In this document: in pieces, positions 22,419 to 32,200 of the stretch
Layout: each line of letters starts with the position of its first letter
How positions within the stretch are numbered: the stretch's first letter is position 1
Source of the DNA: Macrosoma leucophasiata
Lineage: Eukaryota; Arthropoda; Insecta; Lepidoptera; Hedylidae
Assembly: GCA_036365455.1 (NCBI GenBank)
Contig: JAWQUS010000021.1
Coordinates: 19,962,001-20,026,000 of the forward strand
Direction of reading: 5' to 3'
Length of the DNA stretch: 64,000 nt
The notes under the pieces: model-generated
Databases searched by the model: none
What the model saw: the letters and a program-made list of their open reading frames with translations, nothing else
Told to the model about the DNA's origin: nothing
Position numbers and translations under genes: made by a program

Positions 22419-22620
22419 TCGGTTAGTCCAGCGGTGTGAAACCATCGTTTGATTCGAAGGGTCGCGAGTTCGATCCCCGCACCGGGACAAATATTTGTAT
22501 GGCCTACAGATATTTGTTTCGGGTCTGGGTGTTTGTGTATGTGTTGTATGTGTACAACGGCACCCACGACACAGGTTTATACCTATTGTGGGGCTGTGAG
22601 TGTAAGCGTATTTTATTATT
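22419..22620 (+). repeat. SINE-C copy
   Basis: Well-preserved copy of the family at 8296. It has the head gactcggttagtccagcgg, gagttcgatccccgcaccgg, tatggcctacagatatttg and the tail gtgagtgtaagcgta followed by a ttatt run. The overlapping 80-92-codon frames are repeat artefacts. Confidence 0.8.
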
Positions 22621-22786
22621 ATTTATTATTATTCAACTCTTTCTCATTTCGTTTGTGTCCGAATTATGTTTCAACTACTGCTGTAGTAAATGCTTGATGT
22701 GTCGGTGTGCGTAATTTAGGTCAGTAAGTATAAGCTAAGTACAGCTTAGCTTATTGCGGGTATAAATAACATGCTTTTACATTTGA

Positions 22787-22792
22787 TTTATT
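22787..22792 (-). terminator. Poly(A) signal of kynureninase
   Basis: AATAAA on the minus strand, about 50 bases downstream of the kynureninase stop codon. This spacing is right for a very short 3' UTR. Confidence 0.55.
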
Positions 22793-22838
22793 GTTAAAAA
22801 TGAGACTGGAATAAAAAAATAGACAGCAATAAAAATAT

Positions 22839-24113
22839 TTACACAACATACTTTCGCTTACTGCAAAACTCTTTATAAGTTTCATTTTTAACAATATCCA
22901 GTAAGATTTCAACCACTTCGTACACTTCTGCGTAACTAGTGTATAACGCCGTGGGAGTTAGTCGAATGACATTCGGTTCCCTAAAATCTGGGACCACGCC
23001 CTGAGATTTCAATGCTAAAGTCATTCTATAACTTTCATCGTGTTCTAAACAAACGTGACCCCCTCTTTTGTCCTCCTCTCTTGGGTTTCCTATCGTAAAC
23101 CCGTAATCAATCAATTTCTTCTCAACCAAATACATTAAATACGACGTTATATGTAAAGACTTCTGACGTAGATTCTTTAAACCAGCTTCGAGGAACATCT
23201 TTAATGCTCCTTCCATCGTTGCCATAGAGAATACGGTGGGGGTACCTATCTGCAGTCCACCCGCGTCTTTCTGATGCTCGAATTCTTGCTTCAACTGGAA
23301 CTGGGTTTCAGTTTTATTACCATACCATCCCGCTAAGCCCGGGAGGAGGCCGAAATGTCTTCTATTGATGTACAAAGCGGCTGGTGAACCTGGACCGCCG
23401 TTAAGATATTTGTAGGTGCACCAAATAGCAAAATCTGCATCAATATGTTTCAGATCAATTTCTATAGCTCCAACCGCGTGGCATAAATCCCAACCCATGA
23501 TGATACCTCGTTCTTTAGCCGCATCCGTGATCTTTTTCATATCCAAAACGTGAGCAGTCCTGTAGTATACTGTGGGCAGTAGTATCAGAGTAACATCGTC
23601 TGTCATTGCAGCGATTATATCATTTTCTTCCAGAAACTTGCTTTTGCATTTGACAACTTTAACGGCATCTTTTGGCTCATATCCTTTGAGTCTTACTTGA
23701 CTGTCGACAGCGTATCTATCTGTTGGAAAATTGATGTCATCGACGAGTATTTTGTATTTTTCTTTGGTCGGCTTATAAAACGTGCTGAGAGCTTGGTGGA
23801 TATTAATTGTGGTGGCTGATATGAATGTAATTTCGTCAGGGTCCGCACCCACTATCGGTGCCATGATCTTCGCTAAATAATTGGCGTATAAATAAAATTT
23901 ATTACCATCAACGCTCCATATGTTTATGCCGTCTTCTTTCCAGGTTCTTACTGCTTGCGTGACTCCTTCTTCGGCATCGATAGAGGCTAGTCCTAAGGAA
24001 TTTCCGCACATGTAAATTGTGCCTTTCTTCAAAAAGAATCGCCGGCGAAAGTGGCCCATTTGATCGTTATTGTCTAATATCTTCGGGAAATCGGCGTCGT
24101 CTTTGAATTCCAT
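22839..24113 (-). CDS. Kynu: Kynureninase, intronless, bacterial-type sequence
   Basis: PLP-dependent cytosolic hydrolase of the kynurenine pathway. It cleaves kynurenine to anthranilate and alanine, and 3-hydroxykynurenine to 3-hydroxyanthranilate. Its 424 codons in a single exon are full length for the family (human 465). Visible features: YMCGNSLGL near residue 34, the PLP-phosphate region ISATTINIHQ at about 98, WDLCHAVG at 208 with the PLP-binding Asp, the Schiff-base lysine K235 in WCTYKYLNGGPGSPAALY, GWYGNK, GTPTVFSMATMEGAL and a C-terminal RLTPTALYTSY. The GGPGSPA and GTP-SMA wording is closer to bacterial kynureninases than to the human enzyme. No frameshift or missing residue is seen. 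A TATA box lies 60 bases upstream. I recall that silkworm kynureninase has been proposed to be a bacterial acquisition, and the single-exon structure fits. Confidence 0.95.
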   Translation of the reverse strand: MEFKDDADFPKILDNNDQMGHFRRRFFLKKGTIYMCGNSLGLASIDAEEGVTQAVRTWKEDGINIWSVDGNKFYLYANYLAKIMAPIVGADPDEITFISATTINIHQALSTFYKPTKEKYKILVDDINFPTDRYAVDSQVRLKGYEPKDAVKVVKCKSKFLEENDIIAAMTDDVTLILLPTVYYRTAHVLDMKKITDAAKERGIIMGWDLCHAVGAIEIDLKHIDADFAIWCTYKYLNGGPGSPAALYINRRHFGLLPGLAGWYGNKTETQFQLKQEFEHQKDAGGLQIGTPTVFSMATMEGALKMFLEAGLKNLRQKSLHITSYLMYLVEKKLIDYGFTIGNPREEDKRGGHVCLEHDESYRMTLALKSQGVVPDFREPNVIRLTPTALYTSYAEVYEVVEILLDIVKNETYKEFCSKRKYVV

Positions 24114-24172
24114 TTTGATTGTTGCCCGTGTCCTGAATCTAGACTTCTAGTGTAGTCTTCTTAGGACGGACT

Positions 24173-24181
24173 CCTTTTATA
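24173..24181 (-). promoter_or_regulatory. TATA box of kynureninase
   Basis: TATAAAAGG on the minus strand, ending about 60 bases before the start codon. It would place transcription initiation near 24145-24150 and give a 5' UTR of about 35 bases with no intron. A clear TATA box suggests regulated, tissue-specific expression, which suits a pigment-pathway enzyme. This is inference from position only. Confidence 0.55.
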
Positions 24182-24301
24182 AAATGTTGTTGTTGTGGCA
24201 GATATTACCGGTATGTTATAAATTTACTATTACCTTAGATAACGGCTGAGTTAAAATAAAAATATTTGTGTTTTTACTTTACGGTATCAACACTTTTATG
24301 T

Positions 24302-24425
24302 TTGTTTTTATATTATTTCGCATTAACACATGCTTGTGAAATATATTTTATTTTTAAAGAAATTTTTTTTATTTAATAAAATATATTTCACAAGCATGTG
24401 TTAATGCGAAATAATATAAAAACAA
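24302..24425. mobile_element. Near-perfect hairpin MITE (49-bp arms)
   Basis: The left arm 24302-24350 and right arm 24377-24425 are exact reverse complements by eye (core ttatttcgcattaacacatg), with a 26-base T/A-rich loop. Single arms of the same family occur at about 3165-3215 and 47650-47695. The right arm runs into the SINE-D upstream sequence, so the two may be joined. Confidence 0.75.
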
Positions 24426-24499
24426 TTATTAAGGGTAAAAGCGACTTCTTTACGATATTCAATAAACTGAAAAGTATATCGGTTGCCTAACTAGAATAG

Positions 24500-24690
24500 T
24501 TGGTAATAGATGGCGCTGCTGCTACCATAAAGCAATGCAATAGATGTGAAGGAAAGATTTGACAAATCGAGCAGGGCTTCAGTAGCTCAATTGGAAGAGC
24601 GGCTGGACTAGATTCACAGTAGGTCGCGAGTTCGAGTCTCGCCTGAAGTCATATTTTTCTTTCCATTTTTCTTTAAAAATAAAATATACT
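24500..24690 (+). repeat. SINE-D copy containing a tRNA-like domain
   Basis: A tRNA-like domain at 24575-24651 is embedded in sequence (gaaggaaagatttgacaaat upstream, atttttctttccatttttct downstream) shared with 50608-50770. It also starts about 90 bases after a segment shared with 45475-45590 (acaattattaagggaa). Because the flanks repeat with it, it is a tRNA-derived retroposon and not an isolated tRNA gene. Confidence 0.7.
24575..24651 (+). tRNA. tRNA-like sequence (probable SINE head or pseudogene)
   Basis: The acceptor stem ggcttca pairs with tgaagtc (seven pairs, one G-T). The A box tagctcaattggaagagc and B box gagttcgagtctc are intact. The anticodon arm is poor. The loop reading ctagatt would give anticodon AGA (Ser), but there is no long variable arm as tRNA-Ser requires, and the stem has mismatches. 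It is therefore unlikely to be a functional tRNA. Confidence 0.35.
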
Positions 24691-24746
24691 TTTATGTTTA
24701 TTTAGACAATCCTTTTCTGCGATTAAAAGTAGGTAGTTGTGAGAGA

Positions 24747-25075
24747 TTTTCACCGGTGGTAAAATCCCAGTCTAGGGACTCTGGAGGCGTAGGCATCACC
24801 GCATTACCTAATCTATCTGCCGCCAATTGGTAGTGTTCAGCACTATCGTGTTCCAGTAGGATGGTAATATATGGCCCATAATAACTATCACAGACAAGTA
24901 GTTTAATAAATCTATGATCACAGGGACAACAACTATAGACTATAGTCTCAAGGGTGGCAACGCATCTATATTTTGACCTGTGGTTTTTGTGTAGATGTCT
25001 ATAGGATGCATTCATCACTTAACATTCTGTGAAGGATTTTCTTTGGTGTTTGCCAATTTGGTAACACAAAAAAAT
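24747..25075 (+). repeat. SINE-B copy, full length but diverged
   Basis: Runs from tttcaccggtggtaaaatcc to the A-rich tail near 25075. It has the recognisable gtagtgttcagcactatcgt block, gtggcaacgcatctatattt and gtctataggatgcattcatc. Confidence 0.75.
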
Positions 25076-25079
25076 AGCA

Positions 25080-25700
25080 AAAGGAGTTTAGTGTTGTTCC
25101 CATAAATTCACAATAGATACTCACACTACTTTTGAGCTATCATCACGCCATTAGTCTTAGATAAGGGAGCACCGTAAAATTGAGTCATAAAAGTGATAGG
25201 TTGATTCAATTCAATTAGACGCACCGATTTCATTCATACCCTAGCCGTATTTTGTTACTGATGCACTTCTGTGCACCTGTGGGGATATTGTTTGCAATCT
25301 CGTTATGATATGAGATGTAACTCCGTTGTAAACCCGTGGGTATTTTAGACTTCACGTCTGTAGTCACAGAATGGGTAGACAGATGTTAAGTTCACGCATA
25401 CAAGCATACCTACAATTTTGCAATGGGGAAATTGAATTTGTTAATAATTAATTATAAAATTACTAATGTTTCGTTTCTTTTTAATATGATTTGTGTTTTT
25501 AATTATTCTGAGTGCTTTTTTCAGTTCAGTTATAAAAAAATACGATCTATAAGTGCTCTTAGCAAGCTCCTTTAGCCTAATTATGTGAAGTACCTATATG
25601 AATAAAGTGAAAACGATTTGCTTTTAGACTAAGTAGCGCGCTCGCCGATTGCCCGGTGTAAGAGACTAGTGGTGTCTTATCCAACCAAAAAAGCATTTGA
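25080..25700. other. Intergenic stretch, no gene recognised
   Basis: Mixed AT-rich sequence. Short frames only. No match to the repeat families defined in this window was noticed. Confidence 0.35.
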
Positions 25701-25779
25701 CTGTAACGTTCTTTGAGCTTCCATCCTTTGCCTGTCAAAAGGCTAGCGTTGCGTCTAGTATCAAAATTGTGAGTTTATG

Positions 25780-25990
25780 GACATAATTCACATTACCAAA
25801 CTCAGACGATGCCACCGGAAATCTTTTTCTAATGAAAAACCCAATTACACACTTGCTCCTTGAACCGGGTGTCGAACCTGGGACCTCAGTATAGCAGTAA
25901 TAACCTGCTTCCACTACTCTATAATAATTGTTTGGATTTCTCTGAAGCTCTAGGTAATAGGATATAGGTACTTTACATAGGTATACCCAT
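25780..25990 (-). repeat. tRNA-related SINE variant, reverse orientation
   Basis: Reverse complement reads agagtagtggaagcaggtta, then gaggtcccaggttcgacacc and cggttcaaggagc, like the SINE-A head but with a different body (ttagaaaaagatttccggtg). It is probably a separate family sharing the same tRNA ancestor. Confidence 0.5.
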
Positions 25991-26249
25991 GATTCGCAAG
26001 CCGGGTATGTTTTATAGGACACGTATAAGTACCTAATAGCAAAGTATATTAACAGATAGTGTCAGAGTCAGATAGATACGTTCCATAGACTGTGCTAGTT
26101 GTGTGAAGAGTTTCCCAATCTTGTGCCAATTCTAACAAAATTTTATTACTCTCCTAGCCGCAGATTGAGCTCCCATCTTCTTAAGATTTGGTAGCAGTAC
26201 CTATGTAGGTACTGTTGACTACTGCTACTAATCCATCGGAGTTTTCTTT

Positions 26250-26510
26250 TTTTTATGTCATTAGGATGACGGACAAGCAGAAGGGCCACCTGATGGAAAG
26301 TGGTCACCGTCGCCTATGGACATTTGCAACACCAGGGAAGTTGCCAACGCCCTGCCAGCCCTGAAGGACTCTTTTGACGCCATTTTTGAAGAACCCCATA
26401 TTGTAGTACCGAAGGAACACCTCAGATGGAAGTTCGTTCTACACGTATTGACACATTTAGAGATAGCAACCGTCTCCACTCTGGTTGTAGAGTTCCTGCG
26501 TCGGAGCTCC
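26250..26510 (-). repeat. 3' end of the Jockey/CR1-like LINE, reverse orientation
   Basis: The left edge ttttttttatgtcattagga is the reverse of the tail. The reverse complement then carries gtccttcagggctggcaggg and cttccatctgaggtgttcct, as at 33050-33230. It is 5' truncated near 26510. Confidence 0.75.
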
Positions 26511-26612
26511 AGCTCCTATATAGGCACCATCTGGCTATCTGCCATCGAATGATACCTTGTTTAGGTTAGGTGTAGGCGTCTGGCCCCGAAACTTTATACA
26601 GGGTCTAAAGGT

Positions 26613-26727
26613 AGATGAATATCACAGAGACATAACAGCTTAGGTCTCAGGGGTAGCAACGGATCTACATTATGACGTCTGGTTTTTGTGTAAATGTCTA
26701 TATGCTGCAGTCATGACTTAACATCAT
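26613..26727 (+). repeat. SINE-B 3' fragment
   Basis: Contains agacataacagcttaggtct and ctgcagtcatgacttaacat. The tail is degenerate. Confidence 0.6.
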
Positions 26728-26739
26728 TTTTTTCGTCCA

Positions 26740-27460
26740 ACAGCTCTGTTTACTACATCGATACTAAATGTAGGTATACTAGAGCACGCATCTCGGCATT
26801 ATTAAAATGATGAAATCATTAACGGTAACCGCTTCTGAGCCCTAATATCTTTTGCCTCAAGTCAGAATTAGGTCCGTAATAATACGGCCAAATTTCTGGT
26901 AACTTAATGCGGGAGAAGGGTTGGGGGGTGCCTGTCATGTCGTCTATCCCGTAGTACGGTAAAAATCTTAGAATAAGTAAAAAAATGTTCCGTTATCTAT
27001 TCCATCTACCAACAGTCGTAGTGCGGAGCTACATGGGCCTGTCTGAACTCTTCAAGGGATATTGTTGGCCGCCTCGCGGCAGTACCTGCACATCATTTAT
27101 CCGAATACGTTGGCACACTCAGCAAAAAACACGGCCAGCTCTATCACCGCGTTCTACCACAAGTGAAAATAGCAATACACCCTGTAACCTTGACTATGTC
27201 ATAATATTATGTCGCGAATCAGTGATAATCTGCTAAACTTAAGTCTTGATAAATTATAGGATAATGTTTATCACACATTCTGAGTAAACATTATTTCAGT
27301 TTATGATCCCTACGTAGGTAATAAGGAAAAGAGTTGGTATTTATAGACGTAAGATTTTGTGATAAAATGCGATGAAGCACGGCCAAGGTCAAAGAAGTTG
27401 CGTAAGTGAGCTTTCCAATTCAATAGTAGGATCATGTACCTTGAAGTAAGTGGATTTATG
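26740..27460. other. Intergenic stretch with an unassigned 83-codon frame
   Basis: The frame at 26985-27236 (+) begins MFRYLFHLPTVVV and has no recognisable domain, no flanking splice signals that I could link, and no repeat match. I do not call it a gene. Confidence 0.3.
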
Positions 27461-27476
27461 GAACAGAATTGTAGAG

Positions 27477-27791
27477 CAGTGGCGGACTAAGGAGGGGGTC
27501 GGGGGGAGGGGCTGGGGCGTCCCCTACGGGCCTCTGGTTCTGAGGGTCTCCAAAGATCGACTGATCGCTGGGAATCATGAAAGATTTGCAGGGCTTAAAA
27601 GGAAATGACGTTTTTTTTGCTCACTGTCCTTCTTGATATGTATTTTAGAATCTATCTACCGTATCAATCATACGAAGGGCCCCAATATGTGTGCGGGCGA
27701 CATAACTTTTTTTTTTGCTCGCGCATCAGGCCACTGGGCCTCCAAATGCCAAATGCCGCCCCGGGCTCCTGACGACCTTAATCCGCCACTG
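27477..27791. mobile_element. hAT-like MITE with exact 8-bp target duplication
   Basis: It is 315 bp. The left TIR cagtggcggactaagg mirrors the right ccttaatccgccactg, with one mismatch. The flanks ttgtagag at 27469-27476 and 27792-27799 are identical 8-bp target duplications. The CAGTG-type terminus and 8-bp duplication both fit the hAT superfamily. It is non-coding, with a G-rich left third. Confidence 0.85.
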
Positions 27792-27815
27792 TTGTAGAGT
27801 TTATAATTGTAATGT

Positions 27816-28035
27816 ATCTGCCGCTAAATGGTAGTGTTCAGCACTATTGTGTTCCGGTTAGATGATGAAAAAGATTTTAGAGGAGTATCTTATATCTTAG
27901 GGCCCCGTAATAACTATCACAGAGACATGACAACTTAGGTCTCAGGGGTGGCAACGCATCTGCATTTTGACTTCTGGCTTAACATCAATGTGAGCTGCAT
28001 GCTTTTTTGCCACTTTCGTTATAAAAAAAACATGA
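27816..28035 (+). repeat. SINE-B copy with internal deletion
   Basis: Has ccgctaaatggtagtgttca, then the cataacaac ttaggtctca block, and ends with tgaaccact-like tttcgttataaaaaaaa. The gtctatagg block is missing. Confidence 0.7.
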
Positions 28036-28254
28036 AACCAGTAGGTACATACGGTGAGTAATAGATCTTAACAATGTAATTGTATTCCAGCAAATAAAGG
28101 ACTTATCTTATCTACACTACGTACCTACATATTTAGCTTTAGACAGGATGATAAATATAGATTTTAAATAGTTTGCTTTAATATGTCAAGAATATCCAAG
28201 TTCTTATCTATAAAATTATGCATATTGTTATTGCTATCTATTTTATCACATCAC

Positions 28255-28502
28255 ACTAATCACACTAATATTATAAATGTAAAAAGTTACTTTGTTTGGA
28301 TGCTTGTCCGTCAATCACGCCGAAACTACAGAACGGATTTTGATGAAATACAGATAGGGCTTAGGCTGACAAAAACATACTATAAGATACTTTTTATCGC
28401 GAAAAAATGTTCCTGTGGGATGCCATGGGATGATTTGATGAGTTTCCACAGGTTACGCGAAAAGCGACCTACACGCGGGCGGAGCCGCGGGCAACAGCTA
28501 GT
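28255..28502 (+). mobile_element. Lep1-like element
   Basis: Starts cactaatattataaatg and ends cgcgggcaacagctagt. The internal cctgtgggatgccatgggat is nearly identical to 51510-51530. Confidence 0.8.
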
Positions 28503-29013
28503 TTATAATAAGCAAGAAAAGTGTGCTGGCGCGTAACTGACTAATCCGGGGTCCCAGATAAAAATCAGCGTCAAGTAGATAGATGCTGGCATGAAGCTGA
28601 TCCGGGTACCTTTGTGGATCTACCGTGAGATACAGATACTAAACTTGTTGTTATCTCTTGAATCGAATTGCTAATATCTATTGTTTAATGTCATAAAACT
28701 TATCGACAATTTGAACTTTAACATAAATCATGCAACTAGACATAAATTGATACAACTACATACTTAAAACAAAAAATTGACTAAAAATGTTTACAAAGAC
28801 AAGTACCTATAAAATCTTTTTTCGTCAATTATTCTCCACCATAGAGTAAGTAAAATTACATTATAATTATCGTTTAGTAGTCAAATATACTTCAATCAGT
28901 CGCATTTTACAAGTCATAAATTTATATTACTTTTCTAAAGATCAAATTGTTTGAATGCTCTTTGCTTAAGATTTTGATGCTTCAAATCCGACAAAGAAAT
29001 TAGGTATATAATA

Positions 29014-29208
29014 ATGAAGCGACTTATTCCGCAAAGCTATACGACTGCGCGGAGTTTCTCCATCACAAATAGGCTCCTGTCAGGATGTATTCCGAGATAT
29101 AACTATGGTCCAATGGAAGTACAAAGGACTGAGATGCTCAATGGTATGAAGGTTGCGGCAGCAAAGATGACTGGTGCACAGATTTGTTCTTGTACTATCA
29201 TGTTTCAG
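29014..29208 (+). CDS. UQCRC2-like exon 1: presequence and first strand
   Basis: The ATG start is followed by a basic presequence, then TEMLNGMKVAAAKMTGAQIC and SCTIMFQ, the position of the family's LPNGLVIASLE segment. The donor is cag-gtgtgt at 29209. It ends in phase zero and joins the AGSRYE exon 4.7 kb away. Confidence 0.75.
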
Positions 29209-32200
29209 GTGTGTTGTATTTTAGTCTAAAATCGAATACATCTCGGTTGGTTTTAATTGGATAGTGGGCGATATTGGGATCATTTTTCAAAAGTTACAGT
29301 CACCTTCGATGTTCGGTAGGTAATGTGCTCGGAGATTTCAATAGGTTGGACAATTTTTGGGGTGTAAGTGGCGCCCTACCATCTTGGTGCCGCAGCCAAC
29401 CTTACCTGCTCGTGGTGCACCCTGCCGACCAACAAACAAGGCTCTGGCGACTGGTTCCATTTGGTTGCTGGGTCGGCACTACCAGCATAATCCTTCCTAG
29501 TGTCCCGCTTGGTGGTAAGGCCCCTCCGGGGACCTGCCTGACTAGCTACCACCCTCAGGTCGTAATCTGCCGTCAAACGTCTTAGGACGTGTTCCGGCTT
29601 CCGAGCCTGAGAGCCAGTATCCCCCCCCCTCCTTCCTCTATCCCATCCTTGAAGTGCGCCGTATTGTCCACCCCGGGGACCAGTTAGTGTGAGGACATCT
29701 TTCGCTCAGGGGCGCAACATGTTGGCCCGGGGGCCAGGGAGAGCCGATGAAACGGTTTTTCGCTGCCGCCCGCCGGTCAGTTGGGGACCCGAACCCAGGC
29801 CTCACTATTAACCTCTGGCCTGGGAGGCTGTCCCGCCAACCGGCGTTAAGTCCCGTGTGCAGTCGCCATGCCGGAGTAAGAGACCGGAGTGGGGCCAGCC
29901 AATAAATAGATGGTTAAACAAAAGAAGCAGTATGACTTTCACACAGCGGACACCCCTCCCACATTTACTGTGGACATGTGCAACATCAGGGGTTTACATA
30001 CCAACCTAAACGCCGTCCATCATCACCTTGAAACGGCTAAGCCAGCCTTACTCTTTCTGGCGGAGACACAAATATCCTCTCCTCTTGGCACTGCGTACCT
30101 TACTTACCCGGCTATACTCTGGAGAACACTTTCATTCGCCGCGCCGGGGTATGTCTGTATGTCCGAGAGGATGTCTGTTGTCGCCGTCTTGACCATTTTG
30201 AAGACAAGGACCTGTCGTTATTGTGGACTCGCGTGGACTACGGTGGTTCTACCCGAATCTTTTTCACTGGTGGTAGAGCTTCAGTGACGGAGCTCGGGCG
30301 TAGGCACCACCGCATTACCCAATATACTTGCCGCTAAATGGTAGTATTCAGCACTAAAGTGTTTCGGTCAGGTGGTGATGTACGGCCCTGTAATTTCCGG
30401 CACAGAGGCATAACACCTTAGGCCTCAAGAGTGGTAACGCATCCGCATTTTGACCTTTGTCTTTGTGTGGGTGTCTATAGGCTGCACTCATCACTTAACA
30501 TCAATGTGAACTGCACGCTTGTTTACCACTTCCACTACATAAGAAAAAAAATTAAAAAAAAAAACTACGCGTGCGTGTACAGGTCCTATAGCGGAGACGG
30601 GGAGACAGTTCGCTTGTTCGAGCACATCCAACAGGTGGTCGACACGGTGCTTGCGCAGTATCCTTCTGTGGAGTTGGTGATTCTTGGCGACTTTAACGCA
30701 CACCATACGGAGTGGTTGAGCTCCCGAATCACTGACTTCGCTGGAAGGACTGCATATGACTTTGCGCTGGCTAATGGACTCACACAAGTCGTATCCGAGT
30801 TCACCCGGATACCAGATGTCGAGGGCCACACCGCCTCTTTGCTGGATCTTCTGCTGACTTCACATTCTGCCAACTATCAGGTGGTGGTCGAGGCTCCTTT
30901 AGGATCCTCAGATCACTGCCTGGTACGCACAAAAACCCCCTTGTCGGTTCGGGCGCCTTTGCAGCCCTCTTCCACCCGGCAAGTGTGGCACTACAGGTCA
31001 GCATATTGGGATGGACTGAGGGAGTTCCTATCGTCCTACCCATGGAGGCAGCTTTGTTCTCGTCGGAAGATCCGAGCACGTGCGATGAAGCTGTAACCGA
31101 TGTGATACACCAGGGTATGGAATGTTTCATCCCGTACTCTGTGGTATCCATTGGTGGTTGGTATCAGCCCTGGTTCGATAAGTCTTGTGCTATGGCTTCT
31201 AACCATAAGCAGGAGACTTACAGAACCTGGACTGTGGCTCACGCTGGCAAGGATCCGAATACCTCCGACCTGAAGAGAGTACTTAACGCTGCCTCCAGGT
31301 CCACGAAGCTGCGGATAGCCAAAGCAAAGTCCAAGCATGTCGGTAGAGTTGGCAGGAAACTTATGAGGCATCCTCCCGGGAGCCGTGCCTATTGGTCTCT
31401 TGCCAAAGCTATCGAAGGGAACTTTTGTCGGTTATCTTTCCCACCACTGCGAAAACTTGATGATAGCCTAGCCCACACGGCAAAAGAGAAAGCCGATCTT
31501 CTGGGCAGCCTCTTTGCCTCACACTCGACTCTTGATGACATGGGTGTCACAGCGCCTACCATCCCGCGCTGTGAAAGCTCTATGCCTGACGTCAAATTCT
31601 CTCAGAAGAACATCAGGCGAGCACTTTTATCCCTTGACATCAAGAAGTCGAGTGGGCCGGACTCCGTCTCTGCAGTGGTGATGAAGATGTGCGCTCCCGA
31701 GCTTACCCCCGTTCTGACGCGTCTGTTCTCGCTTTCCTACGATCATGGAAAGGTACCGTCTGCGTGGAAGACAGCCCTCGTGCACCCGATACCCAAAAAA
31801 GGGGATCGCAGTGATCCGGCCAATTACAGGCCTATAGCAATAACCTCTCTACTCTGCAAAGTCATGGAGCGTGTGATCAACACACAACTGCTGCAGTATC
31901 TAGAGGATCACCAGTTGATCAGTGACCGCCAATATGGATTCCGTCACGGCAGATCTGCTGGTGATCTTCTAGTATATCTCACGCACCGTTGGTCTCACGC
32001 GTTGGACAAGAGTGGGGAGGCATTGGCTGTAAGCCTAGATATTGCTAAGGCCTTTGACCGGGTCTGGCACAGGGCACTTTTCGCAAAACTTCCATCCTAC
32101 GGTCTTCCCGAGAGGCTATGCAACTGGACAGCCAGCTTTCTGTCTGAGCGTTATATACAGGTCTTAGTTGACGGTCAGCGCTCAGATAGACTACCTATCA

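Noticed and set aside
24575..24651. Functional tRNA-Ser (AGA) gene
   Set aside because: Repeated flanks, mismatched anticodon stem and lack of a long variable arm point to a SINE head.
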